64,000 bases of DNA from Microbacterium thalli (GTDB taxonomy: Bacteria; Actinomycetota; Actinomycetes; Actinomycetales; Microbacteriaceae). Location: assembly GCF_028737325.1 (NCBI RefSeq), contig NZ_JAQZCH010000001.1, positions 1,346,732 through 1,410,731 of the forward strand, read 5' to 3'. The position numbers and the translations under genes were made by a program. Of this stretch, positions 32,862-41,820 are shown piece by piece. The notes beneath the pieces were generated by a model. The model had not been told where the DNA came from. It did no database searches and saw nothing but the letters and a program-made list of their open reading frames with translations. Position 1 is the stretch's first letter; each line of letters opens with the position of its first letter.

Positions 32862-35135
32862 TCAGACTCCCGTGTGGAAGGTGCGGCTGAGGACGTCGAG
32901 CTGCTGCTCGCGAGTCAGTCGCACGAAGTTGACCGCGTAACCGGAGACCCGGATGGTCAGCTGCGGGTACTTCTCCGGGTGCTCCATCGCGTCCTCGAGC
33001 GTCTCGCGCGTGAGCACGTTGACGTTGAGGTGGTAGCCGTCCGAGCCCATCTGCGCGTCGAGCAGCCCGACGAGGTTGCGCACCCGCTCCTCCGCCGTGC
33101 GACCGAGGCCGCCCGGCGTGACCGTCGTGGTGAGCGAGATGCCGTCCTGCGCCTGGTCGAACGGGAGCTTCGCCACCGACAGGGCCGCGGCGAGCATGCC
33201 GTGCGTGTCGCGACCGTTCATCGGGTTGGCGCCCGGGGCGAAGGGCTGGCCGGCGCGTCGGCCGTCGGGAGTGTTGCCGGTGGCCTTGCCGTAGACGACG
33301 TTCGAGGTGATCGTCAGCACCGATTGGGTGTGGACGGCGTCGCGGTACGTCTCGTGCTTGCGGATCATCGTCATGAAGTCCGACACGAGCTCGCGGGCGA
33401 TCTCGTCGACCCGGTCGTCGTCGTTGCCGAAGGTGGGGAAGTCGCCGTGCACGAGGTAGTCGACGACGAGACCCGAGGCGTCGCGGACGGGCTCGACCCG
33501 CGCGTACTTGATCGCCGACAGCGAGTCCGCCGCGACCGACAGCCCCGCGATGCCGCAGGCCATGGTCCGCAGGACGTTGCCGTCGTGCAGGGCCATCTCG
33601 AGCCGCTCGTACGCGTACTTGTCGTGCATGAAGTGGATGCAGTTGAGCGCGTCGACGTAGGTCTCGGCGAGCCACTCCATCATTCCGCGGAAGCGCTCGC
33701 GCACATCGTCGTAGTCGAGGATGTCGCCGGCCACGGGGGACGCAGCGGGAGCGATCTGCTTGCCGCTGACCTCGTCGCGGCCACCGTTGATCGCGTACAA
33801 CAGCGTCTTGGCGAGGTTGACCCGTGCGCCGAAGAACTGCATCTGCTTGCCGACGGTCATGGGCGACACGCAGCACGCGATCGCTGCGTCGTCGCCGCAG
33901 AGGGCGCGGATGTGGTCGTCCGACTCGTACTGGATCGACGAGGTGTCGATCGACACCTGGGCGCAGAACTCCTTGAAGCCCTCCGGCAGCGCGTCGGTCC
34001 ACAGCACCGTGAGGTTCGGCTCGGGCGCCGGGCCGAGGTTGTACAGCGTCTGCAGGAACCGGAACGCGGTGCGGGTCACGAGCGTCCGGCCGTCCTCGCC
34101 GACGCCGCCGATCGACTCGGTGACCCACGTCGGGTCGCCCGAGAACAGGGAGTCGTACTCGGGGGTGCGGAGGAACCGGACGATGCGCAGCTTGATGACC
34201 AGGTCGTCGACGAGCTCCTGAGCCTCGACCTCCGTGAGCGCGCCGCGGGCCATGTCGCGCTGGATGTAGGCGTCGAGGAAGGCGGTGTTGCGGCCGAAGC
34301 TCATCGCCGCGCCGTTCTGCTCCTTCACGGCGCCGAGGTACGCGAAGTACAGCCACTGGATCGCTTCGCGGGCGGTGGCGGCGGGCCGGGTGATGTCGAA
34401 CCCGTACGAGGCCGCCATCTCGGCCAGCTCGTGCAGGGCCCGGATCTGCTCCGCGTTCTCCTCGCGCGAGCGCAGGATGTTCTCCGTCGATGGGTGCATG
34501 TCGAGCTCGGCGCGCTCGACGTTCTTGGCGGCGATGAGGGCCGTCGTGCCGTAGAGCGCGACGCGCCGGTAGTCGCCGATGATGCGTCCGCGACCGTAGG
34601 CGTCGGGCAGGCCGGTGATGATGTGGCTGCTGCGGGCGAGGCGCACGGCGGGCGGGTACACGTCGAAGACGCCGTCGTTGTGCGTCTTGCGGTAGCGCGT
34701 GAAGATCGTCTCGAGCGTCGGGTCGACGGGGTAGCCGTAGGTCTCGAGGGCGCCCTTGACCATGCGCCACCCGCCGTTGGGCATGATGGCGCGACGCAGC
34801 GGCGCGTCCGTCTGCAGTCCGACGATGAGCTCGTCGTCGCGTCGGATGTAGCCCGGAGCGTGCGAGGTGATCGTCGAAGGGGTCGCGGCATCGACGTCGT
34901 AGACGCCGCGCTCGCGCTCGGCGGGGAACATCTCGCTCAGCGTGCCCCACAGTCCCGTGGTGCGGGCAGTCGGTCCGACCAGGAACGACGCGTCGCCGGT
35001 GTAGGGCTCGTAGTTGCGCTGGATGAAGTCGCGAACGTCGATGTCGTCCTGCCACGGGCCCGGGGCGAACCCCTCCCACGCCGCGGGAACGGCATCGTCG
35101 TCGTGTGCTGTCGAGGTCGGGATGACTGTGCTCAT
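32862..35135 (-). CDS. pflB: Pyruvate formate-lyase
   Basis: 757 residues, the length of E. coli PflB (760). Catalytic Cys421-Cys422 in [21 protein letters not shown], and the radical-bearing Gly732 in [18 protein letters not shown]-terminal [20 protein letters not shown] and [21 protein letters not shown] are also typical. Converts pyruvate and CoA to acetyl-CoA and formate under anoxia, so the host is probably capable of fermentative energy metabolism. GAAGGA precedes the ATG. A GntR-type operator-like palindrome lies about 165 bases upstream. No formate transporter (focA) is in the window. Confidence 0.97.
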   Translation of the reverse strand: MSTVIPTSTAHDDDAVPAAWEGFAPGPWQDDIDVRDFIQRNYEPYTGDASFLVGPTARTTGLWGTLSEMFPAERERGVYDVDAATPSTITSHAPGYIRRDDELIVGLQTDAPLRRAIMPNGGWRMVKGALETYGYPVDPTLETIFTRYRKTHNDGVFDVYPPAVRLARSSHIITGLPDAYGRGRIIGDYRRVALYGTTALIAAKNVERAELDMHPSTENILRSREENAEQIRALHELAEMAASYGFDITRPAATAREAIQWLYFAYLGAVKEQNGAAMSFGRNTAFLDAYIQRDMARGALTEVEAQELVDDLVIKLRIVRFLRTPEYDSLFSGDPTWVTESIGGVGEDGRTLVTRTAFRFLQTLYNLGPAPEPNLTVLWTDALPEGFKEFCAQVSIDTSSIQYESDDHIRALCGDDAAIACCVSPMTVGKQMQFFGARVNLAKTLLYAINGGRDEVSGKQIAPAASPVAGDILDYDDVRERFRGMMEWLAETYVDALNCIHFMHDKYAYERLEMALHDGNVLRTMACGIAGLSVAADSLSAIKYARVEPVRDASGLVVDYLVHGDFPTFGNDDDRVDEIARELVSDFMTMIRKHETYRDAVHTQSVLTITSNVVYGKATGNTPDGRRAGQPFAPGANPMNGRDTHGMLAAALSVAKLPFDQAQDGISLTTTVTPGGLGRTAEERVRNLVGLLDAQMGSDGYHLNVNVLTRETLEDAMEHPEKYPQLTIRVSGYAVNFVRLTREQQLDVLSRTFHTGV

Positions 35136-35296
35136 CGTGGGTCCTTCGTCCTGTCGGAAGGCCCGCCGGGGAGCGGGGGAGGCGCTGGTCGTGCCTGCCG
35201 CGGCGTGCCTGAGGCCGACGCTACGCCCGCGCGCGGAGCACGATGCGGATCATGCACGACGACTACAGGAGCTATGGATGCCGCTGATTTTTCACA

Positions 35297-35309
35297 GTGG
35301 TCTGACCAC
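35297..35309. promoter_or_regulatory. TGGTNNNACCA operator-like site upstream of pflB
   Basis: GTGGTC-T-GACCAC is a perfect 6-bp inverted repeat with one central base, matching the TGGTNNNACCA form bound by FadR/PdhR/LldR-type GntR regulators. It lies between pflB and the 3' end of the MurE-like gene, in a 182-bp gap with no other clear element. A regulator of pyruvate/lactate metabolism would suit, but none is encoded nearby. Confidence 0.4.
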
Positions 35310-35317
35310 AAACGCGC

Positions 35318-36925
35318 TCAGTCGGTGTACGGCACCGACCAGCTCGGCTCGGGCACGGGCCACCCGGCATCCCGCAGCGCCCGGCGGGCCAGCTCGCGCG
35401 CCGAGTACGGCGTGCGCTGCCCGCGGATGTCGCGATAGTCCTGGTGTCCTGGGCCGGCCCACAGGATCGCGTCGCCCTCGCCGACGAGCGACACCGCGTC
35501 GACGATCGCCCGCTCGGGCGGCGAGGACTCCCGGATGTCGGCATCCGGGCGCGCGTTGCGGGCGCCCTCGAGCAGCGTGGCGCGGATGGCGTCGGGATCC
35601 TCGAACCGCGGGTGGTGATCCGTCACGATGAGGATGTCGCTGCCGAGCACGGCGGTCGCGCCCATGTCGTGGCGCTTGGTCTTGTCGCGGTCGCCGTCGG
35701 CGCCGAAGAGCATGAGGACGCGGCCCGGGGTCACGCGGCGCACGGCGGCGAGGGTCTTCGAGAACGCGTCCGGGGAGTGCCCGAAATCGACGTACACCGC
35801 GGGGCCGCGATCGCCCGAGACCCGCTGGATGCGTCCGGGCAGGTGAGCGTCGATCACCGATCCGTCGAGCGCGCTGACGATCGTGTCCCACGCGTAGCCG
35901 CCCTCGAGGAGCATCACGATCGCGAGCCCGGCGTTGGCGGCCATGTGCGGCCCGATCACGGGCACGGTCGTGGTCAGCTCGCGGTCGCCGGGGCCGCGCA
36001 GTCGGAAGCGCGTGCCGTCCTGGCGTTCCTCGACGATGTCGATGGTCCAGTCCGCCGTCTGGGTCGGGTCGTCGGCGATCGCCGGCGTGACGATCGTGAC
36101 GACCGGGATGTCGGCGCGCGCGACGATGTCGGAGCCCGCGGCCGAGTCGAGGCAGACGACGCCGCGGCGCGACCGGTCCGCGCGGAACAGCGGCAGTTTG
36201 GCCTCGAAGTACTCGGCCATGTCGCCGTAGTCGTCGAGGTGGTCGTGCGACAGATTGGTGAACCCGGCGACGTCGAAGACGACCCCGTCGACGCGGTGGC
36301 GCGTCAGCGCCTGCGCGCTCACCTCGACGGCGACCGCCTCGACGCCGCGTTCGCGCATCAGCGCGAGCAGGGCGTGGAACTCGGATGCCTCGGGCGTGGT
36401 CAGTCGCGAGACGATCACCTCTCCGGCGATGTGGCGCTCGGCGGTCGATGAGAGCCCCGTGACCGCCCCCAGCTGCCCGAGGATGCCCTCGAGCAGGTGC
36501 GAGACGCTCGTCTTGCCATTCGTGCCCGTGGTGCCGAACAGGACGGGCAGCTCGTCGTCGCGACCGGTGCCGTAGACCCAAGCCGACAGGTCGCCCAGAG
36601 CCGCGCGCGGATCGTCGACGACGACGATCGGCAGCCCGGCGGAGCCGGCGATCTCCGCGCCCGCGGCATCCGTCACGATGGCCGTGGCTCCGCGGTCGGC
36701 GGCGACGGACGCGAATTCGGCGCCGTGGCGTGCTCCGCCGCGGATGGCCACGAAGGCCTCGCCGGCTCGCAGGTCGGCGGTGGCCAGGGTGATCCCCGTC
36801 ACGGTCACGCCGTCGGCGTCGCCGACGACACGGCCGCCGACACGGGCGGCCAGGTCGGCCAGCGCGCGGCGCGGCGGACGCGCGGGGCGCAGGACGGGAG
36901 GAAGGTTCGAGGCGTCGGTAGGCAT
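35318..36925 (-). CDS. Mur ligase family protein, MurE-like
   Basis: 535 residues with all three Mur ligase domains. N-terminal UDP-binding region (VTGITLATADLRAGEAFVAIRGGARHGAEFA), ATP loop FGTTGTNGKTSVSHLLEGIL, DVAGFTNLSHDHLDDYGDMAEYFEAKLPLF (the Lys that is carbamylated in MurE), and the C-domain with YVDFGHSPDAFSKTL and LFGADGDRDKTKR. It attaches the third-position residue to UDP-MurNAc-dipeptide. The DAP-specificity motif DNPR is replaced by DHHPR, so the added residue is probably not meso-DAP. It is away from any dcw cluster and may be a second copy. Start ATG 36925 is 8 bases below a minus-strand CAGAAT box. Confidence 0.88.
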   Translation of the reverse strand: MPTDASNLPPVLRPARPPRRALADLAARVGGRVVGDADGVTVTGITLATADLRAGEAFVAIRGGARHGAEFASVAADRGATAIVTDAAGAEIAGSAGLPIVVVDDPRAALGDLSAWVYGTGRDDELPVLFGTTGTNGKTSVSHLLEGILGQLGAVTGLSSTAERHIAGEVIVSRLTTPEASEFHALLALMRERGVEAVAVEVSAQALTRHRVDGVVFDVAGFTNLSHDHLDDYGDMAEYFEAKLPLFRADRSRRGVVCLDSAAGSDIVARADIPVVTIVTPAIADDPTQTADWTIDIVEERQDGTRFRLRGPGDRELTTTVPVIGPHMAANAGLAIVMLLEGGYAWDTIVSALDGSVIDAHLPGRIQRVSGDRGPAVYVDFGHSPDAFSKTLAAVRRVTPGRVLMLFGADGDRDKTKRHDMGATAVLGSDILIVTDHHPRFEDPDAIRATLLEGARNARPDADIRESSPPERAIVDAVSLVGEGDAILWAGPGHQDYRDIRGQRTPYSARELARRALRDAGWPVPEPSWSVPYTD

Positions 36926-36995
36926 TGCCGACCATTCTGCCACTCCAGGCAGGTCCGGGCGGGCGGGTCCGACGACCCTCCCGCCCGGACGATGG

Positions 36996-37688
36996 TCAGG
37001 CGCGGCGTCGGGCGATCGCCAGCACGAGAGCGGCCGCGGCGACGACGAGGGCGCCGGCCGAGAGCCACACCGGCAGCGGGTCTGCGGCGGGCGCCGCCGC
37101 GGCGGCGTTCTCGGCGTCGGCCGCGGTGTCATCGCCGTGCTCACCGCTCGCGTGGCCGCCGTGCTCGGTGTCCGCGGCCGCTCCCACCACGACCACCGGC
37201 GCGGGGTACTCGAGGTCGTGCGGGTCCTGCCCGTCTTCGGCGATCTCGACCCACGCCGCCTCGCCGGCCTCGCACTGCTGCGTCACGGGGAAGGCGAAGC
37301 TCTCGCCCTCCGCGGATCCGGGGAAGATCACGTTCATGCCCGCCGACGCGGCGTAGGCGTCGGGCACGGGAGTCACGGCGGTGTACGTGATGCGGGTCGG
37401 GATGCCGGACTCGCCGGCCTCGGTCGTGATGGTCCAGGCGCCGTCGACCACAGGGGTCGCGCCCTGGGCCTCGGCGGGGATGTCGACGACGAGCGCGGTG
37501 GTGGGCGATCCGTCGCAGCCGTGGCTGAAGGCGAAGTCGATGCGCGTCGAACCGTTCGCCGCGACCTCTTCGGGCGTGACGTGGACGTGCGCCGACGCGG
37601 CCAGCGGCAGCGCGAGGGCGAGGGCGGCGCCGGCGGTGACGCCGGCCAGGGTGCGCACGCGGCGGCGCGCAGGAGTGATGCGGGACAT
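36996..37688 (-). CDS. YcnI family copper-type exported protein
   Basis: 230 residues. Signal peptide to LAASAHVHV, so the mature chain probably starts with His, as in copper-brace YcnI proteins. The DUF1775 domain spans about 34-160 (HVTPEEVAANGSTRIDFAFSHGC, WTITTEAGESGIPTRITYTAV, FAFPVTQQCEAGEAAWVEIAEDGQDPHDLEYPAPVV). A His/Asp-rich stalk (TEHGGHASGEHGDD) and a C-terminal membrane span follow. It likely binds copper outside the cell. AGAGAGAACC precedes the ATG. A membrane protein gene lies 61 bases upstream on the same strand. Confidence 0.9.
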   Translation of the reverse strand: MSRITPARRRVRTLAGVTAGAALALALPLAASAHVHVTPEEVAANGSTRIDFAFSHGCDGSPTTALVVDIPAEAQGATPVVDGAWTITTEAGESGIPTRITYTAVTPVPDAYAASAGMNVIFPGSAEGESFAFPVTQQCEAGEAAWVEIAEDGQDPHDLEYPAPVVVVGAAADTEHGGHASGEHGDDTAADAENAAAAAPAADPLPVWLSAGALVVAAAALVLAIARRRA

Positions 37689-37749
37689 GGTTCTCTCTCG
37701 GAACGGGCGGGCCGCGTCGGGCGGCGCCGCACAAGGGGTGGGTCGATGG

Positions 37750-38337
37750 TCACGCGGTCGCGACCGGCGGACCCCGCAGCGAGAGGAAGGAGCGGACCGG
37801 GCGGGCGACCACGAACCGCCGCCGGCGATCGGGCGTCAGCCGCAGGAGAGCGGGGACCGGCGCCACCGGCGACAGCAGCCGCTCGACGCGACGGATCCCG
37901 CGGGCGATCGCCCCGATGGCGCGTTCGCCCACGACGAGCGCGAGGATCGTGAGCGCCGCGGCAGCGACGTGGGTCGCCGTCATCGACGGGCTCGCCGCAT
38001 GCGCGTGCGACCCCGCCGCGAGGGCGAGCTGCGATCCCGGATGCAGGTGCGCGGAGGCCGCCCCCGGGTTCGCCGACCCGGCGATGGAGAAGAAGGTGTG
38101 GAACAGACCCTGACTGGCGAGCACGACGAGCGCCGTTCGCCCCGAGGACGGCGTGCGACCGACCAGCCACACCGACACCGGCGTGGCCAGCAGAGCGGCA
38201 GCGGCGATCAGCCAGAGCGGTGCGAGCCCGCCCGAGAGGGTGTGTGCGGTGGCCGCCAGCACGGTGGCGATCGCTGCCGACCCGGCGCCGCGGCCGGCGC
38301 GCAGACGCCGAGCGTGCGCACCCCCCGGCCGGTCCAT
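37750..38337 (-). CDS. Unrecognised membrane protein, probable partner of YcnI
   Basis: 195 residues, not assigned to a named family. About four hydrophobic segments (20-40, 42-60, 68-82, 118-140). Histidines are concentrated in ATAHTLSGG, GLFHTFF, AHLHPGSQLALAAGSHAHAAS, the last an exposed loop suited to metal binding. A basic C-terminal tail of about 45 residues is cytoplasmic. The ATG lies 7 bases below a minus-strand TAAACT -10 box, so it is probably leaderless and heads a two-gene unit with ycnI. A role in copper handling is inferred from context only. Confidence 0.75.
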   Translation of the reverse strand: MDRPGGAHARRLRAGRGAGSAAIATVLAATAHTLSGGLAPLWLIAAAALLATPVSVWLVGRTPSSGRTALVVLASQGLFHTFFSIAGSANPGAASAHLHPGSQLALAAGSHAHAASPSMTATHVAAAALTILALVVGERAIGAIARGIRRVERLLSPVAPVPALLRLTPDRRRRFVVARPVRSFLSLRGPPVATA

Positions 38338-38344
38338 GGGTCCG

Positions 38345-38350
38345 AGTTTA
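38345..38350 (-). promoter_or_regulatory. Leaderless-type -10 box of the YcnI-partner gene
   Basis: Minus-strand TAAACT, 7 bases ahead of the ATG at 38337. It is 30 bases from the rseP -10 box on the other strand. Confidence 0.45.
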
Positions 38351-38380
38351 GGGGCCCGGGCAATTCAAAGGCTCGACCGG

Positions 38381-38386
38381 TAGCCT
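38381..38386 (+). promoter_or_regulatory. Leaderless-type -10 box of rseP
   Basis: TAGCCT, 8 bases ahead of the GTG at 38395; no ribosome-binding sequence is visible. Confidence 0.45.
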
Positions 38387-38394
38387 CACCGCTC

Positions 38395-39699
38395 GTGGAT
38401 GTCCTCGCTTTCGCCATCGGAGTGGTGCTGCTCGTCGTCGGGCTCGCGGTGTCGATCGCTTTGCACGAGATCGGTCACCTCGTTCCGGCGAAGGCGTTCG
38501 GCCTGCGCGTCGGGCGCTACATGATCGGCTTCGGTCCGACCCTGTGGTCGCGTCGATTCGGCGAGACCGAGTACGGCGTGAAGGCGTTGCCGCTCGGCGG
38601 CTACATCTCGATGTCGGGCATGTACCCGCCCGCCCTCGAGGGGCAGAGCGCGGCCGGTCGGGCCGGCGGCGGATTCTTCGCCACGATGGTGCAGGACGCG
38701 CGGGACGCCAACGCCGAGACCCTCGTCGAGGGCGACACCCGCCCGGCCTTCTACCAGCTGTCGGTCTGGAAGCGGGTCGTCATCATGCTCGGTGGCCCCG
38801 TGATGAACCTGCTGTTCGCGATGGTGCTCTTCGGCGTCGCCCTCAGCGCCATCGGCCTGCCCGCCGTCTCGCCGACGGTCGCGTCGGTCAACGAGTGCGT
38901 GCTTCCCGCCGGCGCCGATCGCACGGCCTGCGAGGCGGGAGACCCGACCTCGCCGGCTGCGGCAGCCGGCATCCGCCCCGGTGACGTCATCGTCGCCGTC
39001 GACGGAACCGAGGTCGACACGTTCGCTGCGGCGACCGCGATCATCCAGGACGCGCCGGGTCGCAGCATCCCGATCGTCGTCGAGCGCGAGGGCGAGCGTG
39101 TCGAGCTCACCGTCACGCCCGTCCGGGCGGAGCGGCTCGTGGCGACCGCCGACGGGGGAACGACGCAGGCCGAGGTCGGCTTCGTGGGGATGAGCGGCAC
39201 GCGCATCAACGAGCCCCAGCCCCTGTGGGCCGGGCCGCAGGCGGCGGTCGATCGCGTGGGCGCGGTCGCGGGCGTCATCTGGCAGCTGCCGGTCAAGGTC
39301 TACGAGACCGGTGTCACGCTCGTCACCGGCGCGGAGCGCGACCCGAACGGGCCGCTGTCGGTCGTAGGTGCCGGGCGCATCGCGGGCGAGGTCGCCGCGA
39401 CCGAGGCGCCGATCCAAGACCGCGTGCTCGACCTGATCAGCCTCCTGGGCTCGCTGAACATCGCGCTGTTCGTCTTCAACCTGCTGCCGCTGCTGCCGCT
39501 CGACGGCGGGCACGTCGTCGTGGCCCTCTGGGACGGGATCAAGCGCGCGTGGGCGCGCATCACCCGACGGCCGGCGCCGCGCCCGGTGGACGCCACGAAG
39601 CTCGTGCCGGTGACATTCGTCGTCGTGATCGGGTTGATCGTGATGGGCGGGACGCTCATCCTCGCCGACGTCTTCAACCCCATCTCGATCCTGGGCTGA
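38395..39699 (+). CDS. rseP: Site-2 protease (RseP/Rip1 type)
   Basis: 434 residues. Zinc-binding HEIGH motif in SIALHEIGHLVPAKAF (first span), GYISMSGMYPP, a central PDZ domain (about 185-270: AAAAGIRPGDVIVAVDGTEVDTF), and the second active-site motif NLLPLLPLDGGHVVVALWDGIKRA. Cleaves anti-sigma factors and other membrane proteins within the bilayer after a first cut. GTG 38395 is chosen because the first span starts directly there and the -10 box spacing fits; the upstream open frame is antisense noise. Convergent with the PhzE-like gene. Confidence 0.94.
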   Translation: MDVLAFAIGVVLLVVGLAVSIALHEIGHLVPAKAFGLRVGRYMIGFGPTLWSRRFGETEYGVKALPLGGYISMSGMYPPALEGQSAAGRAGGGFFATMVQDARDANAETLVEGDTRPAFYQLSVWKRVVIMLGGPVMNLLFAMVLFGVALSAIGLPAVSPTVASVNECVLPAGADRTACEAGDPTSPAAAAGIRPGDVIVAVDGTEVDTFAAATAIIQDAPGRSIPIVVEREGERVELTVTPVRAERLVATADGGTTQAEVGFVGMSGTRINEPQPLWAGPQAAVDRVGAVAGVIWQLPVKVYETGVTLVTGAERDPNGPLSVVGAGRIAGEVAATEAPIQDRVLDLISLLGSLNIALFVFNLLPLLPLDGGHVVVALWDGIKRAWARITRRPAPRPVDATKLVPVTFVVVIGLIVMGGTLILADVFNPISILG

Positions 39700-39744
39700 C
39701 GCGCCGCAGTGCCCGACGCCGCAGGACCTCCGCGCTGAACGCGC

Positions 39745-41679
39745 TCAGGCCTGAGCGGGCTCGAGGGCGAAGCCGATCAGTCGCTCGAGCGTCGGCAGGC
39801 CGTCGCGCGAGAGGATCGACTCGAGGTGCCCCTGCACCGAGGCGTAGCCCGGCCCGCGCAGGGCGTAGACGTCGCCGGATGCCGCGTCCGCCGCGATCTC
39901 GGTCTCGCCGAGGTGCTGCATGCCCGCGGGCACGCGCGCCGTGAAGGTGTTGTAGAACCCGATCGACGACGGCACGCCGAAGACATCCACCTGCTTCTGC
40001 AGGCCCTGGTGCGGTGAGGCGAGCGGCGCGAGATCGAGCCCGACCCGGTCGGCCAGGATCTGGTGGCTCAGGCAGACGGCCAGCAGGGGGCGAAGCGCAT
40101 CCGCGCGCCGTGCCACGAGGTCGCGCATGCGCGCGATGCGGGCGCTGGCGCCGTCGCGCGGGTCACCGGGTCCGGGACCGAAGACGACGAAACCGGCCTC
40201 GTCCACAGCGGCATCCGTCACCTCGCTCCACGTCCGGATGTCGACCCGGAAGCCGAGGTGGTGCAGCTGGTGTCCGAGCATCGTCGTGAAACGGTCCTCG
40301 GCATCGACGACCAGCACATCCCGCCCGGCGAACGGCCCGCCCTCAGCGGCCTGCGGATCGAGCCAGAACTGCGCCAGGCGCGCGTTGCGCGAGGCCAGGA
40401 GCTCGGCGATGGTCGGGTCGTCGCCCAACCGGGGGGCGGGGGCGTCCGCGGGCGCGTCCTCGTCGATCGCCGTCGCGACCGGCACGGCGGCCGGAGCGTC
40501 GTCGCGGTCGACGGCGCCGATCGCACCGAGCACGCCCGCCGCCTTGCCGTGGGTCTCGCCGACCTCGCCGGCCGGGTCGGAGTGCCGCACGAGCGTCGCG
40601 CCCACCGGCACCCGCAGTCGGCCGTCGACGAGGTAAGCCGTGCGGATGAGGATCGGCGCGTCGAGGTCATGACCGCCGTCGACGGTCGGCGTGAACAGCG
40701 CCGCCACTCCGGAGTAGTAGCCGCGGGGCGAGCGCTCGTGCCGGGCGATGACGGTGCAGGCGTTCTGCATCGGCGAGCCGGTGACCGTCGGGGCGAACAT
40801 CGTCTCGCGCAGGATGTCGCGAGGGTCCATGGTGCTCGAGCCGCGGAGCATGTACTCGGTGTGGGTCAGCCGCGACATCTCCTTCAGATGCGGGCCCGTG
40901 ATGCGGCCGCCGTCGGAGCAGACCGCCGACATCATCTTCAGCTCTTCGTCGACGACCATGAAGAGCTCCTCGGTCTCCTTGGTCGACGACAGGAACTCGG
41001 TCAACGTCTCGGCGGTCGCCCCGCCGCGGGGATGCCGGAAGGTGCCCGAGATCGGGTTCATCGTCACGATGCTCGTGCCCGGCTCAGCGGGCGGACCGCT
41101 GTGCGCGCTGACGTGCGCCTCGGGGCTCGCGCCCACGGCGACATGACCGTCCGTGACCACGAGGAACGTCCAGTACGCCCCGCGCTCGTGCTGCAGCAGC
41201 GCGCGGAACCAGGTGAGCCCGGCCGTCACCGGGTCGGTGTCGACGGTCGCGGTGAAGTCGCGGCGGATGACGAAGTTCGCGCCCTCGCCGCGACCGATCT
41301 CGTCGGCGATGACGCGGCGGACGATGTCGGCGTACTCGTCGTCGGAGATGTCGAAGCCGGCGTCGCCGAGGGGGATCCGCTCGGACGGCAGCTCGCGCAG
41401 AGCCTCCGCGAGCGGGATCGATCCGTGGTCGGTGACGCGCAGGCAGCGCAGGGGAGCGCCGTCGTCGTGGCAGACGAAGCCGCGCTCGACCACCTGACGG
41501 AACGGCACGAGCGCGAGGACCTCGCGCGGCGTGCCGTCGCCGTCGTGCAGGGGGATGTCGCCCAGCAGGTCGACGTCGACGACGTCGCCTCGCAGCACCT
41601 CCACGGTGGCGCCGTCGCGAGCGATGAGGGCGAACGGCTCGCCGCTCGCGGCGAGATCGGTCAGCGTCGAGGAGGTCAT
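39745..41679 (-). CDS. Fused anthranilate/ADIC synthase, PhzE-like
   Basis: 644 residues. Residues 1-430 are a chorismate-binding component I (VVERGFVCHDDGAPLRCLRV, NFVIRRDFTATVD, MNPISGTFRHP, ETEELFMVVDEELKMM, FAPTVTGSPMQNAC); about 455-640 are a class I glutamine amidotransferase with nucleophile Cys in LAVCLSHQILA and the His-Glu pair in VQGHLESIL. Overall similarity is to PhzE, which makes 2-amino-2-desoxyisochorismate, but the gene sits behind a tryptophan attenuator and no phenazine genes are near. An anthranilate-forming role in tryptophan synthesis is therefore likely. ATG 41679 is chosen from the family start; the frame is open further upstream through the attenuator. Confidence 0.92.
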   Translation of the reverse strand: MTSSTLTDLAASGEPFALIARDGATVEVLRGDVVDVDLLGDIPLHDGDGTPREVLALVPFRQVVERGFVCHDDGAPLRCLRVTDHGSIPLAEALRELPSERIPLGDAGFDISDDEYADIVRRVIADEIGRGEGANFVIRRDFTATVDTDPVTAGLTWFRALLQHERGAYWTFLVVTDGHVAVGASPEAHVSAHSGPPAEPGTSIVTMNPISGTFRHPRGGATAETLTEFLSSTKETEELFMVVDEELKMMSAVCSDGGRITGPHLKEMSRLTHTEYMLRGSSTMDPRDILRETMFAPTVTGSPMQNACTVIARHERSPRGYYSGVAALFTPTVDGGHDLDAPILIRTAYLVDGRLRVPVGATLVRHSDPAGEVGETHGKAAGVLGAIGAVDRDDAPAAVPVATAIDEDAPADAPAPRLGDDPTIAELLASRNARLAQFWLDPQAAEGGPFAGRDVLVVDAEDRFTTMLGHQLHHLGFRVDIRTWSEVTDAAVDEAGFVVFGPGPGDPRDGASARIARMRDLVARRADALRPLLAVCLSHQILADRVGLDLAPLASPHQGLQKQVDVFGVPSSIGFYNTFTARVPAGMQHLGETEIAADAASGDVYALRGPGYASVQGHLESILSRDGLPTLERLIGFALEPAQA

Positions 41680-41713
41680 CGTCGTCTTTCGTCGTCGGGG
41701 CGTCCGCCCCACG

Positions 41714-41748
41714 AAAAAGACCGCCGGGCCTTCGTCGCCGGGCGGTCT
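41714..41748 (-). terminator. Attenuator terminator of the PhzE-like gene
   Basis: On the minus strand AGACCGCC (41748-41741) pairs with GGCGGTCT (41725-41718), with further partial pairing inside, followed at once by TTTTT (to 41714). It is one of the few hairpins in the window with a proper T run, and it lies 35 bases before the structural gene, where only a conditional terminator makes sense. Confidence 0.85.
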
Positions 41749-41788
41749 GTTGTCGTGTGCACGTCGGACACACCGCCTAAGCGGTGTG
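41741..41788 (-). promoter_or_regulatory. Attenuator pause and antiterminator segments
   Basis: Segment 1 CACACCGC (41788-41781) pairs with segment 2 GCGGTGTG (41776-41769) over a TTAG loop. Segment 2 can instead pair as GGCGGT-GTG (41777-41769) with ACCGCC (41746-41741), the 5' arm of the terminator, preceded by CAG, giving an antiterminator. The Trp codons lie just before segment 1, so a ribosome stalled there frees segment 2. Confidence 0.75.
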
Positions 41789-41812
41789 CCACCAGGAGAA
41801 GCGCGTGCGCAT
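41777..41812 (-). CDS. trpL: Tryptophan leader peptide
   Basis: An 11-codon open frame reading MRTRFSWWHTA then TAG. Tandem Trp codons (TGG TGG, 41794-41789) occur at positions 7-8, directly ahead of the pause hairpin, the defining arrangement of a trp leader. When charged tRNA-Trp is scarce the ribosome stalls on these codons, allowing the antiterminator; when plentiful it reaches the stop, and the terminator forms. Two Trp in 11 codons by chance is very unlikely. The start lies 8 bases below the -10 box, so the leader peptide is itself nearly leaderless. Confidence 0.88.
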   Translation of the reverse strand: MRTRFSWWHTA

Positions 41813-41820
41813 GGGGCGAA

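Noticed and set aside
39742..39757. 16-bp palindrome CGCTCAGGCCTGAGCG between rseP and the PhzE-like gene
   Set aside because: It overlaps the last codons and stop of the PhzE-like gene and leaves only a 4-base loop; may contribute to termination but not convincing alone.
39745..41679. Phenazine biosynthesis locus because of the PhzE-like enzyme
   Set aside because: No phzA/B, D, F or G genes nearby, and the gene is controlled by a tryptophan attenuator.
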